Shown one piece after another: positions 17,220-25,367 of a stretch of 44,054 nt of DNA (the first letter of the stretch is position 1; each line of letters begins with the position of its first letter). Source of the DNA: Mariprofundus sp. (GTDB lineage Bacteria > Pseudomonadota > Zetaproteobacteria > Mariprofundales > Mariprofundaceae); NCBI GenBank assembly GCA_021772775.1, contig JAJFLH010000008.1:1-44054 (forward strand), written 5' to 3'. The position numbers and the translations under genes were made by a program. The notes beneath the pieces were generated by a model. The model was not told the origin of the DNA and searched no databases. It worked only from the letters and a program-made list of their open reading frames with translations.

Positions 17220-18544
17220 GATTTCACCTCAGGCATCATTATTCCAGTGGTTGAGCGCTCCGGCTTTAGCCAGCGCGCCACCGCTTTTTGAATATCTTCG
17301 GCACTGACGTTTCGGATGGCCGCTAGCCATTGATTGCGATTGTCTGCGCCGATACCGACGACTTCCAGATGACCAATCTCTTTGGCACGCAGATAGAGTG
17401 AGTCCTGCGCAAACACATTGGCGGCAGTAATATTGCGTTTGGCTGCGGCCAACTGCTTTTCACTAACCGGTTTGTTCGCCATATCAGCAAGCAGTGCCCA
17501 TAGCGCTTTCTCAAATGCAGCAGTGGTCTGTTTCGGCCCGAGCAGTCCATAGGCATACCACAGGTCGATACCCATGGCTGAATAATCATATCCGGCACTG
17601 GCACTGAATGCTAAACGCTGTTTATCGACAATTTCACGTGTCATGCGGGCGGAACGGCCACCAGCCAAGATGTGGGAGGCCAGAGCCAGGGATGCGGCTT
17701 CGTTGTCGTTTTTACCCGGTTTCCATACAGGTACTGGAATGGTTACAGCCAACATCGGCAGTTGGGCGGGCAGTGTGACCTGTATACGTTTAGGGCCAAA
17801 GGGTTCCGGCTCTACCGGATTAAAGCGGGGGGGAACGGGACGGGCTCTCATTTTTCCAAAAGTTTTGCCTACGGTCTTTTTCATCTGCTCAAAATCGACA
17901 TCACCAACGATGACGACGATGGCATTATTGGGGACATAGTGTTTTTTATAAAAAGCTTTTACATCTTCAATGGTCAGCGCCTGCAGATCTTGCATCCAAC
18001 CGATCACCGGATTGCGATAAGGGTGCAGACGCAATGAAGCAGCGGAGAGCTCTTCAAACATGCGAGAGTTTGGATCATCTTCCGTGCGCATGCGACGCTC
18101 TTCCATGATCACCCGAATCTCTTTCTGAAAATCTTCGTCACGCAGCTTCAGATTGGCAAAACGTTCGGCTTCCATCTTCAATACTTCTTTGACACGTGCG
18201 GAAGGAACTGTTTCAAAATAGGCAGTGTAGTCGGTGCTGGTGAAGGCGTTGTCATTGCCGCCCATGGCAGAGATGCGTTTACTGTATTCGCCCGCAGCCA
18301 GCTTTTTAGAGCCTTTGAACATCATATGTTCAAACACATGCGCCAAACCTGTTTTTCCGGGAATCTCATCACGCCCACCGACTTTCAACCAGATTTGAAC
18401 CATGGCGACAGGGGCTGAATGATCTTCTTCAACAATCAGTTTGGCTCCGTTTTTAAACGTGGCCTGTTGCAATTCTCCTGCATTGGCAGTCGATATCAGA
18501 AGGCCCGCAAATAGCATATATATAGCGATCAAACGCAATAACAT
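17216..18544 (-). CDS. Exported M16-family zinc metallopeptidase
   Basis: A 442-aa processing-peptidase-like enzyme. The ATG at 18544 is chosen because GGAGG lies about six bases before it; the product then starts with a signal peptide (MLLRLIAIYMLFAGLLISTA). The inverted zinc motif HVFEH is at residues 69-73 with a third ligand expected near the EERRMR segment around residue 150. With the overlapping downstream subunit it should form a two-part periplasmic peptidase degrading small unfolded peptides or processing exported proteins; the natural substrate is unknown. Confidence 0.93.
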   Translation of the reverse strand: MLLRLIAIYMLFAGLLISTANAGELQQATFKNGAKLIVEEDHSAPVAMVQIWLKVGGRDEIPGKTGLAHVFEHMMFKGSKKLAAGEYSKRISAMGGNDNAFTSTDYTAYFETVPSARVKEVLKMEAERFANLKLRDEDFQKEIRVIMEERRMRTEDDPNSRMFEELSAASLRLHPYRNPVIGWMQDLQALTIEDVKAFYKKHYVPNNAIVVIVGDVDFEQMKKTVGKTFGKMRARPVPPRFNPVEPEPFGPKRIQVTLPAQLPMLAVTIPVPVWKPGKNDNEAASLALASHILAGGRSARMTREIVDKQRLAFSASAGYDYSAMGIDLWYAYGLLGPKQTTAAFEKALWALLADMANKPVSEKQLAAAKRNITAANVFAQDSLYLRAKEIGHLEVVGIGADNRNQWLAAIRNVSAEDIQKAVARWLKPERSTTGIMMPEVKS

Positions 18545-18662
18545 AGATCCTCCAAAGGATAAGATATTCAAGCAGCCGGGATATTGATGTAAACTATATT
18601 ACGAATCAATGAAGCCCTGCCCCTTGCCATCCCGCTACAAATTCAATTGGAATTCTTACACT

Positions 18663-19130
18663 TTAGTTTTTTTCGTAAACCGTAGTCCCCCAAGCCATTT
18701 TCGGCCACTTAGGATCAACATCCACAAAACTGTATTTGCCATTTATTTTGAGGTTACACCCCTCTATGCATTCCACCACCATATTATACACCATCATCTT
18801 TTCTTTACCGCCCTTATTCGCTAATGGGTACATAACAGGAGAATCATCTTTCACCTCTATTCCCCAGCGGTGCCTTGAATGTGAACCATTAGCATAAGTA
18901 AAATCTAAAGTGCCATCAGCATTGATAATATACGATGCAACATACGTTTTCCCATTATGACTCATGGAGTGAGAATATTTCCCAAAAAAATTTGTTTTCG
19001 GCTCAATTGCACAATGCGGCTTGCCAGAAAGTTTAAAGCCTATCTCACACTCAGCCCTCGCTTGATGAACAATGCACATCACTCCTGAAAGGAGTAACAC
19101 TAAGCATTTAACATTATTAATTCTTTTCAT
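18663..19130 (-). CDS. Exported protein of unknown function
   Basis: A 155-aa protein with a signal peptide ending HQARA, followed by a mature part with cysteines at ECEIGF, PHCAIE and ECIEGCNL, which could form two disulfides. The sequence is rich in beta-strand-like alternation (TYVASYIINADGTLDFTY). A strong ribosome-binding site (GAGGTGA) supports the start. I recognise no family. It is the last of a long minus-strand run of small exported proteins and is separated from the others by a broken transposase. Confidence 0.75.
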   Translation of the reverse strand: MKRINNVKCLVLLLSGVMCIVHQARAECEIGFKLSGKPHCAIEPKTNFFGKYSHSMSHNGKTYVASYIINADGTLDFTYANGSHSRHRWGIEVKDDSPVMYPLANKGGKEKMMVYNMVVECIEGCNLKINGKYSFVDVDPKWPKMAWGTTVYEKN

Positions 19131-19294
19131 CTAATCACCTCGTCATTATTTATTATGGCTTTGAAGGGGCTGATAAACATTGGCGAGTAGGTTCGCATGC
19201 TCCCGGAGGACTTAAGGTAGCAGTTCCAAGCCTAGTCGGAGATACACAGTTGCAACAACTGGAGATGGAAAGTTTAGATCTACCAACAATTTTC

Positions 19295-19940
19295 TTAGTC
19301 GCACCAAGCTAACCTATTTATTCCAATATGCCTTCATCAAAACACACCCCATTATCCATGCTTAGAAGGTCCTTTTCAGCATCAAAACGAGTATTGTAAG
19401 AAGCGGCTGGTTCTCGCAGAACATAGGCTTCGCAATTTTCTTTCACCGTCCGCCCTAAAACTTCTACACCAAGCTGATGCTTTAACTGTTCCACAAATTT
19501 CTTACTTCCAACACATACAGCCTCTGTCCACTTCTCCTGCCGTATATTACTATCATTCGTTAACTGCCAACTCAATCCAATCTTTATGATAACCCACTGA
19601 CTGTTGATCATTATGCATACCACATAGCCCAATCAACTTTTCCCGATCAATCAAACGATAACGCAAAGGTGGCTGTTGAATCTCGCCATATCCGCTATGA
19701 ATCCATTTTGATGGATGATTCACAACTCCTGCTCGAATCATGTTCATATCAATATAAAAAAGGCACCTCATCAAGTGCTCTCCACATTCAACCGCAGTGG
19801 CGTGATAACGATTAGTTCGCGGCATGGCTCCTCCCTTAGAAGCGCCTTTTTCATATCAAAAAGGTACCTCTAAGCTCTTATCTCTACCATATACAGACCA
19901 TTCATCCTTTTACTTCAACACTTTACCTTGGTGCGACTAA
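19295..19940. mobile_element. Decayed RAYT-type element bounded by a 14-bp inverted repeat
   Basis: TTAGTCGCACCAAG at 19295-19308 and its exact complement CTTGGTGCGACTAA at 19927-19940 flank a broken IS200/RAYT-like transposase; beyond one mismatch the match continues for three more bases on the inner side. The 646-bp unit looks like a whole degenerate insertion whose ends are still preserved. No target duplication is obvious. Confidence 0.65.
19318..19825 (-). pseudogene. REP-associated (Y1/IS200-like) transposase, truncated and frameshifted
   Basis: Two overlapping frames give one protein's C-terminal half. The first (19825 down to 19553) reads RYHATAVECGEHLMRCLFYI and DMNMIRAGVV, a hallmark of the Y1 transposases called RAYTs; the second (in frame to 19318) continues RQEKWTEAVCVGSKKFVEQL and ends with the family's C-terminus. 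The switch lies near 19555-19565 and needs a single frameshift. The N-terminal HUH nuclease domain is absent. Such enzymes act on REP palindromes; this copy cannot be active. Confidence 0.85.
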
Positions 19941-19962
19941 ATCCAACTCTTCAAACACGCAC

Positions 19963-20508
19963 TTATTGTCCTGCCGGTAAACGCTCTAGCTTTCCTTCTG
20001 GAAGGTGAAATGAGTAAAAATACATTCCCTCGGTCTTTGAGTCTTCATAGGATTCACTTTCCAGGTCAAAATGGCTGCGTAGAATCACCACATCATCCTT
20101 CTGCCACTTATGCAGACCGGCCTCTCCGGGGTTACCACTAAAACCCGTTAATGCCTCCACCTGATCTGTGGATTTCAACAAAAGTGGCAGATCATAAATC
20201 GCAATAGCAAGATGACCTTCTTCTGCATAACTGACTGCAAGATAACTACCGGCTGGAGAGATAAGGAATTTGTCAAAGCTGAAACCAGGCACGCCAAAAA
20301 CAGACAGCGATTCTAGTAGCCTATAAGACTTCCACTTTTCGTTAACCACAAACCACAGATCACCCCGATTCACAGTCATCAACAAACAGAGTTTTTCACC
20401 ATACTCACTTTGCGGCAACGGCTGGCAGGACATAGGAAATTGCTCATACTCCATCGCCCATAATTGTGAGCTATACAGCAATAAGGAGAGCAGGAGAAAC
20501 TTCTTCAT
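19963..20508 (-). CDS. Exported protein of unknown function
   Basis: A 181-aa protein with a signal peptide (MKKFLLLSLLLYSSQLWA). The mature part holds two N-terminal cysteines (MSCQPL, EKLCLL) and WD-like beta segments (LISPAGSYLAVSYAEEGHLAIAIYDL), suggesting a fragment-sized beta-propeller-like fold, although this is only a visual impression. The ATG overlaps the stop of the upstream small gene, which ends in a polyglutamine run, so the two are translationally coupled. Confidence 0.75.
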   Translation of the reverse strand: MKKFLLLSLLLYSSQLWAMEYEQFPMSCQPLPQSEYGEKLCLLMTVNRGDLWFVVNEKWKSYRLLESLSVFGVPGFSFDKFLISPAGSYLAVSYAEEGHLAIAIYDLPLLLKSTDQVEALTGFSGNPGEAGLHKWQKDDVVILRSHFDLESESYEDSKTEGMYFYSFHLPEGKLERLPAGQ

Positions 20509-20654
20509 TGCTGTTGCTGTTGCTGTTGACGCTGCAGTTCTTCAGCATGATGTAAATCATCTGATGAATGAATGTAATTACATATCTTCTCTATTTTATC
20601 ACTTGACTCAGAATCAAGTTCCTCTGCCATTTTCAGAGTTTGGTTTTTTTGCAT
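20505..20654 (-). CDS. 49-aa acidic protein ending in seven glutamines
   Basis: A small soluble protein starting at the ATG at 20654 (AGGAG seven bases upstream), 49 residues, charged and helical (MAEELDSESSDKIEKICNYI), ending LQR followed by seven Gln encoded by CAACAG repeats. There is no signal peptide. The stop codon overlaps the start of the following exported protein. The repeat tract could change length by slippage, which would shift the stop and break the coupling. Unrecognised family. Confidence 0.6.
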   Translation of the reverse strand: MQKNQTLKMAEELDSESSDKIEKICNYIHSSDDLHHAEELQRQQQQQQQ

Positions 20655-20760
20655 AATAAACTCCTGAGTTTGTAATTTTGAGTACCTGCGGTGACCGAAG
20701 GCAACACCCTTGGTGCGCTGCACCCCAAGGCATTAGGTGAATCGAGCGTGCCCCTCCCGG

Positions 20761-20802
20761 CCTCCCCTAAAGGGGAGGGGATAAATGCCTCTCGGCATTT
20801 AT
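20761..20802 (-). terminator. Tandem hairpins between the FGE-like gene and the next gene
   Basis: Two adjacent perfect hairpins: cctcccct/aggggagg with a 2-base loop (20761-20778) and ataaatgcc/ggcatttat with a 4-base loop (20781-20802), 34 bases beyond the stop of the FGE-like gene. No long U-tract follows, so termination may be partial. Confidence 0.55.
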
Positions 20803-20835
20803 GAAAAGGGAAAAAGCACAAAGTAAAAAGTGAAA

Positions 20836-21567
20836 TCAGTCCTGGACGAGACGAAAGCCGAGAATGCCGTAGTCGCGATCACCGGAATCACTCCCGTTAC
20901 GGTTCGCCGAACGCATGATATACGGATTGTAGTCCCAGGAGCCGCCGCGCAAAACACGCTGACTGCAACTACCGCTCTCTACTGCACTACCATCAACAGG
21001 GGCATTGAAGTAGCCATTCTTATAGCAGTCCTGCACCCACTCCCGGACATTGCCGTGCATATCATGCAGCCCCCAAGGGTTCGGGCGCCGACTGCCAATC
21101 CGATGTGTACGTTCACCACTATTATCTTCAAACCACGCATACTTGCCTGCCTCGGAATCACTATCGCCCCAACTCCACTTTGTCTTCGTACCAGCGCGAG
21201 CGGCATACTCCCATTCAGCTTCTGTCGGCAAACGATAGTGCTTACCTGTCTTGCGGTTCAGTTTTGCAATAAACTGTTGTATATCGTCCCAGCTTACTTT
21301 CTCAACAGGGTTGAAATCCCCTTGAAACCCACTTGGGTTATCCCCCATTACCGCGTACCACTGATCTTGCGTAACCTCGTACTTACCCATCTTGAACGCT
21401 TTGATGCGTACTGTACGAACCGGAGACTCATTATCATCCCCATCGTAACTTCCCATCGAAAAGCTGCCAGCTGGAATATTTACCATCTCTATCGTGATGG
21501 CATGCGATAGCTGGGGAAAAACAAATAGCCCAGCCAATAGCACAAAAATCAATCGAATTTTCTTCAT
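20836..21567 (-). CDS. Exported SUMF1/FGE-fold protein without catalytic cysteines
   Basis: A 243-aa protein with a signal peptide (MKKIRLIFVLLAGLFVFPQLSHA) and a complete formylglycine-generating-enzyme-type domain: IPAGSFSMGS, KYEVTQDQWYAVMG, RLPTEAEWEYAARAG, GLHDMHGNVREWVQD, RVLRGGSWDY and a final LGFRLV. Where true FGEs have the active-site cysteine pair near the C-terminus, this protein has YIMRSANR and LGFRLV, so sulfatase activation is unlikely. Such non-catalytic SUMF1 domains often act as binding or lectin-like modules. The start at 21567 is preferred over longer in-frame options because it gives a clean signal peptide with GGAGAG upstream. It follows the 243-codon exported protein after 23 bp. 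Confidence 0.88.
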   Translation of the reverse strand: MKKIRLIFVLLAGLFVFPQLSHAITIEMVNIPAGSFSMGSYDGDDNESPVRTVRIKAFKMGKYEVTQDQWYAVMGDNPSGFQGDFNPVEKVSWDDIQQFIAKLNRKTGKHYRLPTEAEWEYAARAGTKTKWSWGDSDSEAGKYAWFEDNSGERTHRIGSRRPNPWGLHDMHGNVREWVQDCYKNGYFNAPVDGSAVESGSCSQRVLRGGSWDYNPYIMRSANRNGSDSGDRDYGILGFRLVQD

Positions 21568-21590
21568 CTCATTACTCTCCATGACTACAT

Positions 21591-22322
21591 TCAACCTCTC
21601 GGCCCGATCGCAGTAGCTTTGTTGCAATGTGGCGAATCTGGGTTCGTATTACAATGTGACCTCAAAGAGCGCTCAATTTTTCTGGTTCGCTCACGCAAGT
21701 AACCCATACCTTTGTCTAAAATACTACGCTCCACCTGCTCTACACCAGCATCTGCGCAAATATTAGTGATCGCTTCATCGGCACGCTCGGCAGCTGATGT
21801 GTAATTCCGACCATTCACCCTGTATCGATAAACTTTGGAGCTTTCAGTGCCAAGAATCTGGATTTTACCTTTTACAGCCTTCTCTTCAGAGCACTGCAAA
21901 GAGATGCCTGTAAACTTCTTCTCCAACATCTCGGTTTTACAGATAACTGTTCCATCACTGTTATAGGAAGAAATAGAAAATTGCCCTCTACAGGCCGCAT
22001 ATTTAAAATCGGTCCCTTCCGGGATGGTATAGGGGTTATAATTCTTTTCGCCCGGCTTGTAGAAGGTGCTCCAACGGTAGAATTTACCTCCACCACAGAG
22101 GTACTTTTCTCTGGTAGAACTGGTGTGACACCATGCAATCGTAACAACCTCATCACAGGTATTCATAATGTATGGGGCTTCCTTTTTGCTTGATTTGTAC
22201 TGCTTTCCCATCCCAACAGAAACACAGGAATAAGCATCACCATTTTCAGCAGAGATAACCGGAGAAGAAAAAGCAAAGAACAGCACACCTGTAAGCAACA
22301 GATTCAACAGTTTATATTTCAT
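21591..22322 (-). CDS. Cysteine-rich exported protein of unknown function
   Basis: A 243-aa protein with a signal peptide (MKYKLLNLLLTGVLFFAFSSPVISA). The mature part carries about nine cysteines, including the segment NTCDEVVTIAWCHTSS, CGGGKFYRWSTFYKPGEK and YAACRGQFS; the spacing resembles small secreted domains with N-C-x-W-C patterns found in other bacteria, without a name I can give. The C-terminus is basic and ends HCNTNPDSPHCNKATAIGPRG. A strong Shine-Dalgarno (GAGAGGAGA) precedes it. Confidence 0.75.
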   Translation of the reverse strand: MKYKLLNLLLTGVLFFAFSSPVISAENGDAYSCVSVGMGKQYKSSKKEAPYIMNTCDEVVTIAWCHTSSTREKYLCGGGKFYRWSTFYKPGEKNYNPYTIPEGTDFKYAACRGQFSISSYNSDGTVICKTEMLEKKFTGISLQCSEEKAVKGKIQILGTESSKVYRYRVNGRNYTSAAERADEAITNICADAGVEQVERSILDKGMGYLRERTRKIERSLRSHCNTNPDSPHCNKATAIGPRG

Positions 22323-22452
22323 TATTGTTATCTCCTCTCACCACCATCATAGACATCAAAAACAAACACCTTGCCCGCATTCACAGACAAGGTGACCTCC
22401 AGCAATAAAATTGGGTATATTTAAAGCCTGTTCAAGGAGACTTGCTTTCCTA

Positions 22453-22863
22453 TCAATTATTTCTCAAATGGACTTTTACCAGCTTGTATCCACTTCTTTT
22501 CCTATGAGCCAAATATTCATCCAAGCTGTCTTCAGCCTCTGCTCTTGTTTTATAGCAATGAGATTCTGATCCATTCTTACTTACATTATGTTGAATTTGT
22601 ACCTTCTTAAAAAACTGCGATCCTGGGTACCGGCCATTTCCGCCCTCATCAACGATGACATTGGAATAAAAGGCAATATTTTTAATTTTCTTTTTTGTAT
22701 CCCTTGAGACTTGACATATATTTTTCGGGCTACTGCTAAGTTTTTGTGTGCAAGAAGCCCACACATAAAGATAGCCTGTTTCTCCGTAGGAGCATCCAGC
22801 CAATGCTGTCGATGACTGAAAGCCCAACATTAAACCTACAACCAACAAAATATATTTCTTCAT
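22453..22863 (-). CDS. Small exported cysteine-containing protein
   Basis: A 136-aa product with signal peptide MKKYILLVVGLMLGFQSSTALA followed by GCSYGETGYLYVWASC. The mature part is strongly basic (KKKIKNIAF, HRKRSGYKLVKVHLRNN) with four cysteines. A near-consensus ribosome-binding site (AGGAGG) lies before the ATG. I recognise no family. It is in the run of exported proteins on the minus strand. Confidence 0.72.
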   Translation of the reverse strand: MKKYILLVVGLMLGFQSSTALAGCSYGETGYLYVWASCTQKLSSSPKNICQVSRDTKKKIKNIAFYSNVIVDEGGNGRYPGSQFFKKVQIQHNVSKNGSESHCYKTRAEAEDSLDEYLAHRKRSGYKLVKVHLRNN

Positions 22864-22907
22864 TTTTCCCTCCTAAATTCCTCTTTATTATTCAACACTA
22901 CAATCGA

Positions 22908-23237
22908 TTATTTATGCCATTGATCCACAGCAACAGAAAACTGAACTCTGGAAACTGCCTGTTCTGATGATTTTAGTTTGCCACCCAGATTAGCCTCAAA
23001 TACTGCCAGCTTCATCTTGGCTCCTCCCTGCCCTTCATCAGAAGTCTGTGTCGTTACAGCCACATCAAAATGCACGCCTTTGCCGCCACCTTGATCCTGA
23101 CCTGGAGATAGTGAATAAAGACTTTCATCAGCACCAGTGCTTTTTTTACCCTCCGATGTGGAAACTCTTCGGTTTGCATCAAGAACGCCTTTCGAAATCT
23201 GAACCAGTGTTTCTGATATAAAGTTTTCTAAATCCAT
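22908..23237 (-). CDS. Small cytosolic protein, possibly trypco2-like
   Basis: A 109-aa protein without a signal peptide. The start MDLENFISETLVQISKGV is an amphipathic helix, a Gly/Ser/Gln-rich linker follows, then beta strands FDVAVTTQT, KMKLAVFEANLGGKL and SRVQFSVAV. This helix-linker-strand order resembles small proteins that co-occur with proteases and conflict systems (trypco2-type), but I cannot confirm the family by eye. It is one of the few non-exported products in this gene run. Confidence 0.65.
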   Translation of the reverse strand: MDLENFISETLVQISKGVLDANRRVSTSEGKKSTGADESLYSLSPGQDQGGGKGVHFDVAVTTQTSDEGQGGAKMKLAVFEANLGGKLKSSEQAVSRVQFSVAVDQWHK

Positions 23238-23291
23238 CTATTCCTCTCCTCTTTTTAAATCATACGGATTAACTAACAGGCGATTATTTAC

Positions 23292-23960
23292 CTAAAAAGC
23301 ATCGCCTCCGGCATTTTGAATTTCTCTGGCCTTCTGTTGGGCAATCAGAGGTTTATGGTAGAAGTAAATCATACAAGAGCGATCCCAAGGCCTTACGAGT
23401 CTAATCTGCACACCTTCAGGAGAAATTAGCCAATAGATCCTATGGAATTCAGGATGTCGTAATTCGCCATTGATATCGAGCTCATGTGTATCTCGATACC
23501 CTCCAGCTTTTGAATAGGTTTCTCGCAATATATAAATCTCGCCATTACGATCCTCCCTATTTTCCATGCTTTGTTTCTTGTCCACTTCTCTTACATCGAT
23601 CTTCAATAGCGGATATTTCGACAGAAAATAGCTATGGAGCTGCTTAACCTTATCGCCACAGCCACCTAATCCAGATCCGTTAACTTCAATCACGCGATTC
23701 ATATCATCAACATGGACACTATAGTCATCGAATATTGGATGAACCTTGGGAGGGGTTATATCGTAATATAGACCAGAGTCTGTCTTTGTTGACAATCTCA
23801 ACTTACCCCGAAAATCCTCATATAATTTTGGAGCCGTCACCCCTAGCTGGATACCAAATGGCTTCATATATCCGGGTACAGAATCTGCATGCGCATGCAA
23901 TGGAACCAATACGCCAAACAATCCTAACAAAGCAACAAACACTGACATCTCTTTTTTCAT
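23292..23960 (-). CDS. Exported protein of unknown function
   Basis: A 222-aa protein with a signal peptide (MKKEMSVFVALLGLFGVLVPLHAHA) and a mature part containing FGIQLGVTAPKLYEDFRGKL, a segment like those in small periplasmic proteins with a substrate-independent repeat of the type FGIKLG. Two single cysteines (LGGCGDK, RSCMIYF) could pair. Good Shine-Dalgarno (GGGGAG). It starts about 370 bp downstream of the neighbouring gene, with a perfect AT-rich palindrome between. Confidence 0.72.
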   Translation of the reverse strand: MKKEMSVFVALLGLFGVLVPLHAHADSVPGYMKPFGIQLGVTAPKLYEDFRGKLRLSTKTDSGLYYDITPPKVHPIFDDYSVHVDDMNRVIEVNGSGLGGCGDKVKQLHSYFLSKYPLLKIDVREVDKKQSMENREDRNGEIYILRETYSKAGGYRDTHELDINGELRHPEFHRIYWLISPEGVQIRLVRPWDRSCMIYFYHKPLIAQQKAREIQNAGGDAF

Positions 23961-24328
23961 CTCAAACTCCCCTGATATTAACTTTGTACTTGCTAATGAA
24001 ATACCTTAACGAATTCAACTTTCACCCACAGAACCCGACACCAGGCATACAAATCCATATTCGACATAGAATGCTCCACATTAGATATAGATTGTAAGAG
24101 CGCTATCGCCCCTTTTGTCTGGTAAGAACTGAATTACTTTGGACTTTGAAATAGGCTCAGGATTTTTATTTTGCTGATTCTCTTTTCATTTAATCGAACC
24201 AGCGGAATAAAACCATGCAAATTAACATCATTATATAGCATAAATATGCTATATAATGGTAACTAGAAGTGGATATTGTCTTTCCTAGGAGGGAGGCTAG
24301 CAAACCACAAACTTGCAGCCCCCCTTAT
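23961..24328. other. Intergenic region with an AT-rich palindrome
   Basis: About 370 bp without a supported gene. It contains the 30-bp perfect palindrome at 24229-24258. Most of the remainder is AT-rich and would serve as promoter region for the exported protein at 23292-23960. Confidence 0.5.
24229..24258. promoter_or_regulatory. Perfect 30-bp AT-rich palindrome
   Basis: Arms of 14 bases, CATTATATAGCATA and its complement, separated by AA. No U-tract follows. It lies between two minus-strand exported-protein genes and could be a regulator binding site or a cruciform/hairpin at a transcript end. Confidence 0.6.
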
Positions 24329-24742
24329 TTAGAATCCCCAGAGCTTCTTCTTCCAGTCTGGAACGGCTCTCACATGCGGTTTATCTTTTATAGCATTATT
24401 ATAAGCTTCATCCATGGTAAAAAATTCAAATACTTCTCTACATTTATGCCGACCTAAATCAACTTTAAAAATTGGGGTATACAAATAATAAGCTTCTCCC
24501 CCTAATTTTCGAGTATCGACCAAAACAGGGGCATACCCCATGAACTCCCCCGTAGACAATGTTTTTGATCCAATACTTCGCTTTAACCTTTCAGGTTTTG
24601 TCTCAATATGCTTTTTATATTCCAGACCCACAGATTGGTAACAATAGTTGTGCTCTCCAGCATGGACATCTCCCAGCAAAACCATGCAAGCTGTTAACCC
24701 CATGCACCCGAAAACAAACCGCCTTCTAATTTCCATAAACAT
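24329..24742 (-). CDS. Small exported protein of unknown function
   Basis: A 137-aa product from the ATG at 24742 (preceded by AGGGGA), with a signal peptide (FVFGCMGLTACMVLLGDVHA). The mature part has two cysteines (HNYCYQSVG, RHKCREVF), tyrosine-rich segments and a tryptophan-containing end WKKKLWGF. Unrecognised. A GTG one codon upstream could also start it. Confidence 0.7.
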   Translation of the reverse strand: MFMEIRRRFVFGCMGLTACMVLLGDVHAGEHNYCYQSVGLEYKKHIETKPERLKRSIGSKTLSTGEFMGYAPVLVDTRKLGGEAYYLYTPIFKVDLGRHKCREVFEFFTMDEAYNNAIKDKPHVRAVPDWKKKLWGF

Positions 24743-24823
24743 CACTTCCCCTATAAAGTTTCTTCTTTTTCCCCTCTTGACATAAAAAACAGGGTTAAGC
24801 TTTTATATTTCTACTAAGGCTGA

Positions 24824-25078
24824 TCATTCATCCCTATAGTAAGCCTTGGCCGTACAGGTATACATAACATCATCTTTATAACAGCTACACCTACTCACAT
24901 CCACCACTCGCCCATGATATGCAGCCATGCCCTCAGCATGCTCTTGCGCCCTGTTGCATGCCTTGCCTTTACTGTCGCCAACGCCCTCACCTCGCTTGGT
25001 TCCATCGTATGCAAAAGCTTGTTCTCCAGCAAACATCGCTACGGAAAATACTGCTGCTAATATTAATGTTCTTTTCAT
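24824..25078 (-). CDS. 84-aa exported cysteine-containing protein
   Basis: Start at the ATG at 25078, preceded by GGGGAAGG. Signal peptide MKRTLILAAVFSVAMFAGEQAFA, then a 60-residue mature domain with GDSKGKACNRAQEHAEGMAA, and CSCYKDDVMYTC at the end. The four cysteines suggest a small disulfide-bonded fold; similar short exported proteins with an ACxxA..A..A helix occur in other bacteria. The function is unknown. The 290 bp upstream of it (25079-25367) show no convincing gene. Confidence 0.72.
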   Translation of the reverse strand: MKRTLILAAVFSVAMFAGEQAFAYDGTKRGEGVGDSKGKACNRAQEHAEGMAAYHGRVVDVSRCSCYKDDVMYTCTAKAYYRDE

Positions 25079-25367
25079 TCGGTCCTTCCCCTTATTTCCT
25101 AGTTTAATTTGAATAACTTTACCCATTTTACTTACCCCCTGCTCTTATAAAAAAAGCATAACCACGCAGAAAAGTTACATTCCAGCAGTCTACTTTGAAT
25201 GCCATTACCACGGAGCATATTTTCCAGTGGGAGTAACTGCATGCCACCTATAACAGTAATATAAACTGCGATTCTTCTTAGACCGCTCCACTTCTTCAGA
25301 ACGTGAACTTGAACCAATAGGGTCAGACTTGATTGATTCATTATAGTTAAACTATTAATTATTTATT

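Noticed and set aside
20830-21510. 226-codon frame antisense to the FGE-like gene
   Set aside because: A shadow frame of the SUMF1-fold coding sequence; no independent protein features.
25132-25341. 69-codon frame upstream of the 84-aa exported protein
   Set aside because: No ribosome-binding site. A neighbouring frame (RYR-type, YYCYRWHAVTPTGK) looks more protein-like but has no start, so it may be only a relic.
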